Shown: positions 8,197 to 15,105, counted from the first letter of the stretch. The stretch: 64,000 bases of DNA from CBDDDW01 sp965226805 (GCA_965226805.1 CBDDDW010000015.1:1-64000), one strand, 5' to 3'. Translations and numbers: made by a program. The notes: generated by a model not told the origin, from the letters alone.

Positions 8197-8640
8197 ATGG
8201 GCGGCACCGTAATAAGTGGTCCGAGTGGAGCAGGGAAATCCCAACTCGCCCGCGAGATGCTGGCCCAGGTGCAGGGGCCCGGCGCGATTGTGGACTTCCA
8301 AAGCATCTATGCGGCCATGCTCATGCTACGGCGTGGGGATGATGGACGTTACCCTGAGCGCGACCCTGCCGATGCCCACCTGCTAGCGCTGGCTGAATAC
8401 GTCCGCAAGGCCATGATCTCCGGAGCTCGGGAGATGGACGTGGAGATCATAGCGACGAACAGTGACGGCTCGCCTCAGCGCAGGGAGTACCTTCGGGGAC
8501 TGCTTGGCCCTGGGGCGGTCGAGACCGTTTTGGACCCTGGCCGTTTGGTAGTCGAACAAAGGCTTTCAATCAACGGCGCACTTTCCCAGCAATGTCGAGA
8601 TGGCATTAACAGATGGTATGGGAATTTGCCCAATGGATAA
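8197..8640 (+). CDS. P-loop kinase-like protein
   Basis: Its start codon directly follows the capsid stop. The 147-residue protein opens with a Walker A motif, ISGPSGAGKSQLARE, near residues 6-20. It then has VDFQSIYAAML, a helical region around residues 60-85, VEIIATNSDG, and ends with DPGRLVVEQRLS. This is the layout of small AAA/zeta-toxin or polynucleotide-kinase-like P-loop proteins, often found in phage head operons. The substrate is unknown. The protease gene overlaps its last bases. Confidence 0.6.
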   Translation: MGGTVISGPSGAGKSQLAREMLAQVQGPGAIVDFQSIYAAMLMLRRGDDGRYPERDPADAHLLALAEYVRKAMISGAREMDVEIIATNSDGSPQRREYLRGLLGPGAVETVLDPGRLVVEQRLSINGALSQQCRDGINRWYGNLPNG

Positions 8641-9124
8641 CTTGCTTTTCTACGCTGCTATTGAGTATGCCGTAGACGAAACGAGGGAGTCACCCGGACG
8701 TATCTCTGGCGTGTTGGTCACGTATGGTGAGCAGGCCAAGGATAGGCCCGACGTGTACGAGGCGGGATCACTGGACTGGCCGGATCGCGGCGTTGTTCTC
8801 AACGAGATGCACGACCGCCAGCAGGCAATCAAGCGATTCACGCCTTACCTGGACGGCGCGGAGCTGCGGGTTGACTTCCCTCTCCCGCCGACGCAGCGCG
8901 GGCGGGACGCGGCCTACATGGTGAAGGACGGCACCTATACCGGCCTCAGCATCGAAGTGGTTCGGTCCAGCATCGTAGCGACCTACAGGGCCGGTGTACG
9001 GCATATCACACGTGGGACGCTCGTGGCGGCGGCCCTGGTCGATGAAGCGGCTTTCCTCGGCAGCACGGTAGAAGTCAACAGCAAGCGGGAAGTCAACCGC
9101 CTGGGAGTATTGGCATGGCTGTAA
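8633..9124 (+). CDS. Prohead protease
   Basis: The start is taken as the ATG at 8633 (MDNLLFYAAIEYAV), overlapping the P-loop gene by 8 bases; an upstream start at 8600 would add 11 residues. The 163-residue protein has the herpesvirus/HK97 protease pattern: VLNEMHDRQQAIKRF carries the likely catalytic His, and TYTGLSIEV carries the Ser within GLSIE. It would cut the capsid delta domain during maturation. The next gene starts inside its last codons. Normal HK97-type proteases are about 160-200 residues, so the length fits. Confidence 0.75.
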   Translation: MDNLLFYAAIEYAVDETRESPGRISGVLVTYGEQAKDRPDVYEAGSLDWPDRGVVLNEMHDRQQAIKRFTPYLDGAELRVDFPLPPTQRGRDAAYMVKDGTYTGLSIEVVRSSIVATYRAGVRHITRGTLVAAALVDEAAFLGSTVEVNSKREVNRLGVLAWL

Positions 9125-9450
9125 CCTTGAGCGTTGCCGACGTTGCGCGCTCGCTTCGAGCCGTAGACTCTCCCGATGTCTCGGCGGAGCTTACGGAGCT
9201 CCTTAACTATGCCCGGGCCGAGGTGCTGAAAGTTGCCGAAGCGCCGAACGAGATTCACGACATGGCGGCGGCAATGCTCGTTCAATACCTCTACGACCGG
9301 CCAGAGGCATCCGCCGGTGAGGATTACGTGAACAGCGCCAGAAACAGCGGGGCGCTTGCCGTTCTGCTCCCATACCGCAAGCACGGCAAGCCTCAAAGGG
9401 TCTTTACAGGGCGGGGATTCTCCGATGGATTCTCAAGGGGATTTCGATAA
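9115..9450 (+). CDS. Head-tail connector-like protein, copy 1
   Basis: This 111-residue protein starts MAVTLSVADVARSLRAVDSP and overlaps the protease by 10 bases. The all-helical pattern with LLNYARAEVLKVA and AAAMLVQYLYDRP is that of phage head-tail connector proteins (gp6-like). The C terminus is Gly/Phe/Arg-rich (FTGRGFSDGFSRGFR). The next gene is a clear paralogue, separated by no intergenic bases. A second copy may have a different role at the portal vertex. Confidence 0.65.
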   Translation: MAVTLSVADVARSLRAVDSPDVSAELTELLNYARAEVLKVAEAPNEIHDMAAAMLVQYLYDRPEASAGEDYVNSARNSGALAVLLPYRKHGKPQRVFTGRGFSDGFSRGFR

Positions 9451-9774
9451 ATGGCTGTAACCTTCACGGTGTCCGAAGTAGCCCGATCAATCAGGGCCGT
9501 AGAATCCCCCGACGTCTTGGCGGAACTAACGCGGCTCTTGGCCTACGCCAGCGCCGAGGTAACGCGGATATCTCCTCTGGCCCCTGATCAGGTTCATAAT
9601 CGTGCGGCGACACAGATCGTGGGCTATGCCTACGATCGACCGACCGCTAGTAAGGGAATGGCGTTCGCCAGCATCCTTCGGAACAGCGGGGCGGGCGCGG
9701 TGCTACTGCCCTACCGTTTTCACCGGGCCGGGAGTACGGCTACGGGAGATAGCGATGAGACTGCCCTGGACTAA
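9451..9774 (+). CDS. Head-tail connector-like protein, copy 2
   Basis: The 107-residue product starts MAVTFTVSEVARSIRAVESP and aligns along its length with the preceding protein (VARS.RAV.SPDV.AELT.LL.YA.AEV, then YDRP.AS, then LRNSGA.AVLLPYR). The two differ mainly in the C-terminal tail, here AGSTATGDSDETALD. The tandem arrangement shows a local duplication followed by divergence. The portal start lies inside its 3' end. Confidence 0.65.
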   Translation: MAVTFTVSEVARSIRAVESPDVLAELTRLLAYASAEVTRISPLAPDQVHNRAATQIVGYAYDRPTASKGMAFASILRNSGAGAVLLPYRFHRAGSTATGDSDETALD

Positions 9775-10804
9775 GGCAACCGAAAACTACCAAGACACAT
9801 CGTATACCGATGCCCTCATTGCTGCCCTGATAAGGCAGGTTAGGGGCCGGACGGCGAATGTGTCGTTGATCTCCGAGACTGGCGCACTGGAAAGCGCAGC
9901 GGGTTTAGTCGGCAGGAGTTTCGCGGCCTGTGAAGTCTCCGGCGATCCCGTCCAGGTGGCGGCGCTGTCCCCGCAGATCATGGAGCTTATCGGACGCTCA
10001 TTGATTCGACGCGGGGATTCCGTCTTCTACCTGGACACCAGCGACGGGCTAACCCTGCTGCCCGCTCAGACTCACAGCATCGCTGGGGGGCCTATGCCCG
10101 CGTCCTGGACTTACGACGTCTCCCTGGCCGGGCCTGGCGAGCTGAAGACGCTGAGGCCCGTATCTGCGGCAAGTGTTTGCCATTTCCGCTACGGATGCGA
10201 CGTTGAGACACCCTGGCGAGGTAATGCACCACTTGGAGTTGCACGGGCCATCGGTGACCTGGTGGCGGAGGCGACCACCTACTTGACCCAGGAATCAGGC
10301 AAGCCAAGAGGAGCGTTTCTTGCTACCCCGAAGGATGGCGATGACGACACCATCGAGCAACTGAAAGCCGACACTAAGACGTCGGCTGGCTCGATGTTGT
10401 TCGTCGAAAGCATGGCGAACAATTGGGAGTCCGGTGGCCAGCCTGCGGGTGATTGGGGTGTCAAGCACTTCGGTCCCTCGGTTGGGCCTGGCATGGTCGA
10501 GGTGGCGAAGATGGCGCGGTCTGAGGCCCTGGGAGTCCTGGGGCTCAATGAGGCGCTATTCGGGGGCGCGGACTCGGCGGCCCTTCGTGAGGCTTGGCGG
10601 TTGGCATTGTTTAGTTTGATTGCGCCACTGGGACACCTCGTGGAGTCCGAGTTGCAGGCCAAGATCGACCCCGGCATAAGCCTATCGTGGACGGAGTTGA
10701 GGGCCAGCGATTTGGCGGGCCGGGCGCGGGCCTGGCAGAGTTTGGTCAAAGGCGGCATGGACCTTAAAGAGGCCAGCGCCATTGCCGGCCTCTTGCTGGA
10801 GTAG
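9755..10804 (+). CDS. Phage portal protein
   Basis: The start is the ATG at 9755 (MRLPWTKATENYQDTSYTDA), with ACGGGAGAT just upstream; it overlaps the connector by 20 bases. The 349-residue protein has the HK97-type portal pattern: LIRRGDSVFYLDTSDG, WRGNAPLGVARAIGDLVAEATTY, GAFLATPKDGD, and a helical stem region ALGVLGLNEALFGG then LREAWRLALFSLIAPLGHLVESELQ. It forms the dodecameric DNA channel at one capsid vertex. It is somewhat short for the family. Placing portal after capsid and protease is unusual. Confidence 0.8.
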   Translation: MRLPWTKATENYQDTSYTDALIAALIRQVRGRTANVSLISETGALESAAGLVGRSFAACEVSGDPVQVAALSPQIMELIGRSLIRRGDSVFYLDTSDGLTLLPAQTHSIAGGPMPASWTYDVSLAGPGELKTLRPVSAASVCHFRYGCDVETPWRGNAPLGVARAIGDLVAEATTYLTQESGKPRGAFLATPKDGDDDTIEQLKADTKTSAGSMLFVESMANNWESGGQPAGDWGVKHFGPSVGPGMVEVAKMARSEALGVLGLNEALFGGADSAALREAWRLALFSLIAPLGHLVESELQAKIDPGISLSWTELRASDLAGRARAWQSLVKGGMDLKEASAIAGLLLE

Positions 10805-10807
10805 GAC

Positions 10808-11155
10808 GTGACTACACGCGAATTTATCCCACGGCTGGACCGGCAAATCACCCGCATCGTCATGGGTCCGTCACCTGGGCTCAACCCCCTGGGACAGCCA
10901 TTGCCGCCCACGAGTGAGACGGGCGTAAAGTTATGGGCCGGGAGGCGGGACTTCTCCGGGCGGGACTTCTCCCAGGTGGTCGAGGGCGGCCTTATCACGA
11001 TCCGCGACACGCGGTATATCGTGCGGTCCGAAAGCGGCCCCTGGGCTGCTGGGGATACCTTCACCGATGAGGATGGCGAGACGCTGGTGGTGCAGGGTGT
11101 CCAGCAGATCGGGCGGCGATACCTGGAACTGCTGGCCCGATCTGGCGGGCTGTAG
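10808..11155 (+). CDS. Head-closure (head-tail joining) protein
   Basis: This protein starts with GTG at 10808, three bases after the portal stop, and has 115 residues. It has the small beta-barrel pattern of head-closure proteins: RLDRQITRIV, GVKLWAGRRDFSGRDF, GGLITIRDTRYIVRSE, DTFTDEDGETLVVQGVQQIGRRYLELLA. Such proteins seal the portal after packaging and join a tail. It is the last structural gene in the element; no tail gene follows, so a tail would have to come from elsewhere. Confidence 0.6.
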   Translation: MTTREFIPRLDRQITRIVMGPSPGLNPLGQPLPPTSETGVKLWAGRRDFSGRDFSQVVEGGLITIRDTRYIVRSESGPWAAGDTFTDEDGETLVVQGVQQIGRRYLELLARSGGL

Positions 11156-11157
11156 CC

Positions 11158-11373
11158 GTGTACGCCTGCCCTCGGCCTGGTTGTGGTGGGAGCGTGGGGA
11201 TTACGTGGGGAGGGGAATGCACCCTCTGCGGCAGGAGTCGGATCATAGCTCGACCGCCGACCGACCAGGAGTCAGCCGGTGAAGTTGTCCGGAACGTTGA
11301 CAAGCTGTGGCGGCTCAAGACGAAGCGCCGCCGAGAAGCCGCAGCCCGAAAAGCAGGGCAAGCCGCAGGGTAG
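11158..11373 (+). CDS. Small zinc-ribbon protein
   Basis: The GTG start at 11158 comes two bases after the previous stop. The 71-residue protein has two Cys pairs, CPRPGCGG and CTLCGR, forming a zinc ribbon in residues 4-28, followed by a basic helix (KLWRLKTKRRREAAARKAGQ). A nucleic-acid-binding role is likely, but the family is unknown. A 33-bp piece of the gene coding for WGGECTLCGR is repeated at 11533-11565. Confidence 0.55.
   Translation: MYACPRPGCGGSVGITWGGECTLCGRSRIIARPPTDQESAGEVVRNVDKLWRLKTKRRREAAARKAGQAAG
11202..11234 (+). repeat. 33-bp direct repeat, copy 1
   Basis: TA(C/T)GTGGGGAGGGGAATGC followed by ACCCTCTGCGGCAG occurs here inside the zinc-ribbon gene and again at 11533-11565, with one mismatch. 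Both copies encode WGGECTLCGR in frame. Confidence 0.8.
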
Positions 11374-11437
11374 CCAGGGCGCACCAGGAGCCACACACAG
11401 CCACGTTTCGGCCTCTACCCATAGTCTGATACCTCTT

Positions 11438-11461
11438 GCCCCTTAAACGGGGCTCTTTTTT
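11438..11461 (+). terminator. Rho-independent terminator of the head operon
   Basis: GCCCC-TTAAAC-GGGGC is followed by TCTTTTTTT. It lies 65 bases after the zinc-ribbon gene and probably ends the head-gene transcript. Confidence 0.75.
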
Positions 11462-11532
11462 TGCCTGGCCCAGCTGCTGATCAACGACGCCGAGAGTGCC
11501 ATAGCCGAGGCGAATCCGGCGATCAGTCGCCA

Positions 11533-11565
11533 TATGTGGGGAGGGGAATGCACCCTCTGCGGCAG
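11533..11565 (+). repeat. 33-bp direct repeat, copy 2, in a gene fragment
   Basis: This is the second copy of the zinc-ribbon segment. The surrounding frame reads AQLLINDAESAIAEANPAIS, then RHMWGGECTLCGRGGRWVA and a stop at 11586. No good start codon is visible upstream because the frame runs back into the terminator. It looks like the 3' remnant of a related gene. Confidence 0.6.
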
Positions 11566-11604
11566 AGGTGGTCGATGGGTCGCGTGATCGGGATGATGGG
11601 TCGT

Positions 11605-11664
11605 ATGAAAAGAAAACACCCCCGGCTGTCGCTAGATGACCGAGGGTGTTTCGGAACGAAGTGA
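11605..11664 (+). other. Hairpin / 19-codon micro-ORF, copy 2
   Basis: AAACACCC (11614-11621) pairs with GGGTGTTT (11644-11651); the loop contains CGGCTGTCGCTAG. The ORF reads MKRKHPRLSLDDRGCFGTK. It matches the segment at 3372-3422 in loop sequence, peptide motif and ending, and several third-position changes are silent (TCA/TCG, GGC/GGA, AAA/AAG). The two copies flank nearly all protein-coding genes of the element. Confidence 0.5.
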
Positions 11665-11716
11665 CATGAGGAGGCCCACTCCAAATGTCACCCTCAGTAT
11701 ACCACGCCAAGGGTCT

Positions 11717-11809
11717 CTAGTGAGATACCACCAGGTAAAGCCCGCTCCCGTCGCCGTAGCGTCCGGGCTCGGAGATTTGGGTAACCCTTTTCGCCGTTAG
11801 CTTGCCCAT
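11717..11809 (-). pseudogene. int: Truncated P4-type tyrosine integrase, N-terminal remnant
   Basis: The ATG at 11809 has GGAGG upstream and encodes MGKLTAKRVTQISEPGRYGD, then GSGLYLVVSH and a stop. This is the start of the arm-DNA-binding domain (DUF4102-like) of P4-type integrases, which often read TAKxVxxLxxPGRYGDGxGLYLVV. The rest of the gene is missing: neither of the other frames continues the domain, so it is a true deletion and not a single-base shift. It sits 112 bases from the tRNA-Arg 3' end in the same direction, the standard place for an island integrase. Confidence 0.75.
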
Positions 11810-11821
11810 CCAGTCCTCCAA

Positions 11822-11919
11822 TTCTTACCACACTTACCACGCGGTTTCTACCACACTGTTAACCCTGTGGTAAGAATTAAAAGGCATAGCTATAGCTAAA
11901 TCAAGTCCTTTGTGTGGTA
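11822..11919. repeat. Integrase arm-like sites beside tRNA-Arg
   Basis: TACCACACT occurs at 11826-11834 and 11849-11857, TACCACG at 11835-11841, and the reverse TGTGGTA at 11866-11872 and 11913-11919. AATTCTTACCAC and GTGGTAAGAATT form an inverted repeat around the group. The cluster lies between the integrase start and the tRNA, where arm sites and excisionase sites are expected. Confidence 0.55.
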
Positions 11920-11921
11920 GA

Positions 11922-11934
11922 TGGTACCCCCGGG
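11922..11934. repeat. Attachment site at tRNA-Arg 3' end
   Basis: TGGTACCCCCGGG overlaps the CCA end and acceptor stem of tRNA-Arg and is identical to 1037-1049. Confidence 0.75.
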
Positions 11935-11996
11935 GAGATTCGAACTCCCGCCCCTGGCTCCGGAGGCCAGTACTCTATCCTCTGAGCTACGGGGGC
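11922..11996 (-). tRNA. tRNA-Arg (CCG anticodon)
   Basis: The minus strand folds into a cloverleaf: acceptor GCCCCCG with CGGGGGT (one G-U pair), anticodon loop CTCCGGA (anticodon CCG), T arm with GAGTTCGAATCTC, discriminator A and an encoded CCA. The integrated element uses its 3' end as attachment site and restores it, because the tRNA is complete. Confidence 0.95.
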
Positions 11997-12097
11997 GCTC
12001 CAGGTTAAGGATAACACGCGCGCAAACTGCGGGACAAGGCGCCTCACTTCTCACTCCGCGCATGTATTTCGCTGCAGCTGTCGATTCAGGAAAAGGT

Positions 12098-13393
12098 TCA
12101 TTCGCTCTTCGTCGCAGCTTCCGGGCTGGCTTGGCCGCCGTCCTTGACTTTAAGAGCATATCCCGCCACGAATGCTATCAACGCGACGCCGCCACTGAGG
12201 ACGGCTCCCATCCTGGCCGGTTCCTGGAATGGGGGGCCGTCGAACGCCTTTCCCGCCAGGAACAGGGCGACTGTGAGTCCCAATCCAGCGACGAGCGCCG
12301 CCACTGCGAGGTGCTTAACCCGCATGCCGGTGGGGAGAGGGAACCCGAACCTGATGGCCACCGCGGAGAACGCGGTGATTCCAATGGTCTTCCCGATGAT
12401 CAGTGAAAGAAGGACGATCACAGTCACTTCGTTAAACTTGGAAAAGACAATGCCGGCATTGGCAAAGGCGAAGAAAAAGAGGCCCATGTCCACAAAGAGC
12501 TTGAGCTGATGCTCGAATTGTTCTAAGGGGCCGTGCCCATGAGTATAAGCCCGTGCGATCGGATCGCCTTCGCCGGCCACGCCGTTAACGGGGTTAGCCT
12601 CACTCGATGGAGCCGCTCCCGCCTTGCCACCGAGCACGGGAAGGAAAGGCACGATAACGCATAGGGCCAGCGCGGGCTCAATGGACGCCTTGATCAGGCC
12701 TACCCAGCTCATGACCCCGCCTATGGCCACATAGGGGACCCATGACCCGACCCCCAGGCGGCGCATAGCGTATGCCACGGCCATGCCGCCGGCGGTCAGC
12801 AAGAGCCAGGCCGGCATCACCGGGTGATCGGGGTCGGGATAGAAAACCGCAATGATCCCCAGCCCGATGGCATCGTCGGCCACTGCCAGAAGCAGCAAGA
12901 AGTTGACCGCCGGGTGCCCCTTGCCAAATACCAGCCGGGCTACGAGCCAGGCCAGAGCGATGTCTGTCGCCGTCGGAATTGCCCACCCGTCGGCGACTTC
13001 CGAGAAGTCGTCGGTGCCCCCATAGAAAATCCAGGTCAACAGGAAGTAGAGGCCGGCGGGGCCCACCACGCCACCGAGAGTTCCGAAAAGTGGATTAATC
13101 GCTTTTGGGACCGGGTTCAGCGCCCCGCCCGGAAGTGCTGACTCGGTGATCTCCTTGGTGGCGATGCCAAAGAAGAACACCATAAACACGTAGTTTATGA
13201 GGAAATGGGCAGTGACCTTATGTCCGAACACCGCCGCGTCTTCTCCGAAGAGGTGGTAGTCCACGAGTTTCTTGTATAAGTCATTGTCGACATTGGCCAC
13301 AAGCAGGGCCGCGAACACCCCGAAAATGAGGGGTAAAGAGAACTCCTGTAAGATATTGACGAGCTTCCCGACCCTGTCCAAGAAACCTCCCAT
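12098..13393 (-). CDS. nhaA: Na+/H+ antiporter NhaA
   Basis: This 431-residue membrane protein exchanges sodium for protons. It has about 12 hydrophobic segments and the NhaA signatures: WAIPTATDIALAWLVARLVFG around the first conserved Asp, and FLLLLAVADDAIGLGIIAVFY with the paired Asp residues (equivalent to D163/D164 of E. coli) that bind the ion. The loop with HGHGPLEQFEHQLKLFVDMG is typical of the longer actinobacterial and chloroflexal forms. The C terminus is a short charged tail. It lies beside tRNA-Arg outside the integrated element, with a good promoter 54 bases upstream. Confidence 0.95.
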   Translation of the reverse strand: MGGFLDRVGKLVNILQEFSLPLIFGVFAALLVANVDNDLYKKLVDYHLFGEDAAVFGHKVTAHFLINYVFMVFFFGIATKEITESALPGGALNPVPKAINPLFGTLGGVVGPAGLYFLLTWIFYGGTDDFSEVADGWAIPTATDIALAWLVARLVFGKGHPAVNFLLLLAVADDAIGLGIIAVFYPDPDHPVMPAWLLLTAGGMAVAYAMRRLGVGSWVPYVAIGGVMSWVGLIKASIEPALALCVIVPFLPVLGGKAGAAPSSEANPVNGVAGEGDPIARAYTHGHGPLEQFEHQLKLFVDMGLFFFAFANAGIVFSKFNEVTVIVLLSLIIGKTIGITAFSAVAIRFGFPLPTGMRVKHLAVAALVAGLGLTVALFLAGKAFDGPPFQEPARMGAVLSGGVALIAFVAGYALKVKDGGQASPEAATKSE

Positions 13394-13446
13394 GTCCTAC
13401 CGCGCCCAGAGACATCTCCACAGGTGTTTGAGGCGACGGTTTCGAG

Positions 13447-13455
13447 ATTATACCA
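13447..13455 (-). promoter_or_regulatory. Extended -10 promoter for nhaA
   Basis: The minus strand reads TGGTATAAT here, 54 bases before the nhaA ATG. Confidence 0.55.
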
Positions 13456-13556
13456 CCTGCCTCCCCTGACTCAAAATGGAAACAGGGCTGAGAAATTCAG
13501 AGAACCCGGCCTGATTCTTTCCCATGCCACGTTCATTACTCGCGGTCGTGCTTTAC

Positions 13557-13566
13557 CTTGACCGAG
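13557..13566. repeat. 10-bp target duplication, left of IS3-family element
   Basis: CTTGACCGAG directly adjoins the left inverted repeat of the element; an identical copy lies at 15106-15115. Confidence 0.85.
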
Positions 13567-13575
13567 TGTTGGGTG

Positions 13576-14595
13576 TCAGCGGTTTTGGACAGTTCTGGGT
13601 CCGAGAGATTGGGGTGAAGAAGCTCCTGGTTTGAGGGTTTCTCTGACCTCCTGATTGTACCGCCTCCGCCGGTCAAAAGTCTCTCGCTGTACCTCCTTCC
13701 TCTGGGCTAGAATTGCCTCCAGACGGCCTTCCAGCACGTCAGCCGGAGTTACAACCCTGAGCGCCTGATGATATCTTCGGTAGTTGTAGAACTCGACGAA
13801 GTCCCGGATGGCCGCCTCCAGGTCTTCCACCACCTCGTATGGCACCTGGTTAATGTCGTCTTTCAGGGTTCGGTGATATCTCTCCAGCTTCCCGTTGGTC
13901 TGAGGGTGATAGGGTGCTGCCAGGACGTGGCGAATGCCCACCACCCGCATGTACTCGCGGAAGGCCCGCGATACATAACCTGAGCCATTATCTGAGAGGA
14001 GCTTGGTCCGATCCTCCAGAGGTACATCAGTCATACCAGTAGAGTCAACAGCTTCCTGGACCACCTCTATGAGGGAGTTGGCCGTCATGTCCCGTTGCAC
14101 CTTCCAGGCCAAGATGAACCGGGAGTAGTCGTCCATCACCGTCACGAGGTAGTAGTAGCCCCATCCCACTACACGGAAGTAGGAGGCATCGGTGGCCCAC
14201 AGCTGGTGGGGCCCTGTGGTCTTGTGCTGGTACTCTTTGCTCGCTGCCAACTGGTATTCGATCCGTTTCACCAGACCCTCCCGTCTCAGAATACGATAGA
14301 CTGTGGAGGCGGAGACCGATAGGCCTCTGTGGTCGGTGAGCGAAGCCGCCAACTGCCGGCTTCGCCAGGTCGGCATCCCACGGGCTGCCGCCAGCACTAC
14401 TGCCTCCTCTTCTGGACGCAGGCGATTCCAGGGCCTCTCAGTTCCTTCCGTACCCTCCCAACTACCCTGCCGGTGCCTCCACCTCCACCAATAATACGTG
14501 CTCCTGGAAATGCCAAGCTCCCTGAGTCGCCTGTTCTTCCCTCTACCATGTCGCTCCACCTCAGCCACGACCTTCGATTGTTCCACTACGCTCAT
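13576..14595 (-). CDS. IS3-family transposase OrfB (DDE integrase)
   Basis: This 339-residue protein has an HTH-like N-terminal region with RLRELGISRSTYYWWRWRH, then an rve-type DDE core: LWATDASYFRV (first Asp), LLSDNGSGYVSRAF (second Asp) and NGKLERYHRTLKDD (Glu). It overlaps OrfA by ATGA at 14592-14595 in the -1 frame. IS3 elements often make an OrfAB fusion by -1 frameshifting; a run of seven A bases lies about 40 bases upstream in OrfA, but it is not in the best codon register for slippage. All catalytic residues are present, so the protein looks active. Confidence 0.93.
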   Translation of the reverse strand: MSVVEQSKVVAEVERHGRGKNRRLRELGISRSTYYWWRWRHRQGSWEGTEGTERPWNRLRPEEEAVVLAAARGMPTWRSRQLAASLTDHRGLSVSASTVYRILRREGLVKRIEYQLAASKEYQHKTTGPHQLWATDASYFRVVGWGYYYLVTVMDDYSRFILAWKVQRDMTANSLIEVVQEAVDSTGMTDVPLEDRTKLLSDNGSGYVSRAFREYMRVVGIRHVLAAPYHPQTNGKLERYHRTLKDDINQVPYEVVEDLEAAIRDFVEFYNYRRYHQALRVVTPADVLEGRLEAILAQRKEVQRETFDRRRRYNQEVRETLKPGASSPQSLGPRTVQNR

Positions 14596-14996
14596 GCGAC
14601 GGTGCCGTTGTCGTGTAGGGGCGGCAGAGCTGTTTTTTTGAAGCGGTGCAACTCCAGGGACAACTCACCCACCAGCTGCTTCAGTTCTCTGTTCTCCCGC
14701 TTGAGCTGCTCTATCTCTTGCCGGGTCGCATCACGCACACTGTCCCGAGTCAACCTCTCCTTCCCAGCTTCCATGAACCCCTTCGTCCAGGCGTAGTAGA
14801 AGTGGGGTTTGATTCCTTCCCGTCGGCACAGGTCATTAACGGTAGTCTCCCGTCTGAACCCCTCCAAGACGATGCGGATCTTCTCTTCAGGGGTATACTT
14901 ACGGCGGGTCGCTGCACGGACCTGACGCACGAAGCTTCGTGTCTCCTGGCTTCGCTCCTCAGCTTGGCTGGCCTGATCCTCTACCTGGGTCATCAA
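14592..14996 (-). CDS. IS3-family transposase OrfA
   Basis: The 134-residue protein has a helix-turn-helix region (RKYTPEEKIRIVLEGFRRET, then TVNDLCRREGIKPHFYYAW) and a C-terminal leucine-zipper segment (EIEQLKRENRELKQLVGELSLEL) for dimerisation. It binds the IS ends and regulates transposition. The ATG is preceded by AGGAGTC near 15003. Confidence 0.92.
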   Translation of the reverse strand: MMTQVEDQASQAEERSQETRSFVRQVRAATRRKYTPEEKIRIVLEGFRRETTVNDLCRREGIKPHFYYAWTKGFMEAGKERLTRDSVRDATRQEIEQLKRENRELKQLVGELSLELHRFKKTALPPLHDNGTVA

Positions 14997-15105
14997 TGAC
15001 TCCTTTCACTTAGGGTTAATCTACCCCTCTGAAGGAGCCTCTACCACCCCCAACCTCTTCGGTTTTCTAGGCCTCAATAGTGTCCAATTGCGCTGACACC
15101 CTACA

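Larger units (their letters stand above)
1037..11934. mobile_element. Integrated satellite-like phage element with a CRISPR array
   Basis: The borders are the 13-bp direct repeats at 1037-1049 and 11922-11934. Inside are the CRISPR array, a small RHH-like protein, an SF3 helicase, iteron-like repeats, large terminase, HNH nuclease, capsid, P-loop protein, prohead protease, two connectors, portal, head-closure protein, a zinc-ribbon protein, and the first 30 codons of a P4-type integrase directly beside tRNA-Arg in the same orientation. No tail, tape-measure, lysis or repressor gene was found. With replication and capsid genes but no tail, it resembles capsid-forming satellites, though a deleted prophage is also possible. 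The integrase is truncated, so the element is probably fixed in place. Confidence 0.75.
13567..15105 (-). mobile_element. Complete IS3-family insertion sequence
   Basis: The element is 1539 bp. Its ends are inverted repeats starting TGTTGGGTGTCAGCG (13567) and, read from the other side, TGTAGGGTGTCAGCG (15105), with TG...CA termini. It carries orfA and orfB in the usual IS3 layout and is flanked by CTTGACCGAG on both sides. A 10-bp duplication is long for IS3-family elements, which mostly make 3-5 bp. The element separates nhaA from glmU and breaks no recognisable gene. Confidence 0.9.

Noticed and set aside
7138..8301. 387-codon frame opposite the capsid gene
   Set aside because: It is a high-GC shadow on the opposite strand of a convincing capsid gene; no domain or ribosome site.
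10279..11064. 261-codon frame opposite the portal gene
   Set aside because: Antisense shadow; overlaps the portal and head-closure genes completely.
14634..14640. A7 run in OrfA as a programmed -1 frameshift site
   Set aside because: The run is not in the X-XXY-YYZ register of OrfA and the ATGA overlap offers a simpler coupling, so I did not list it as a feature.
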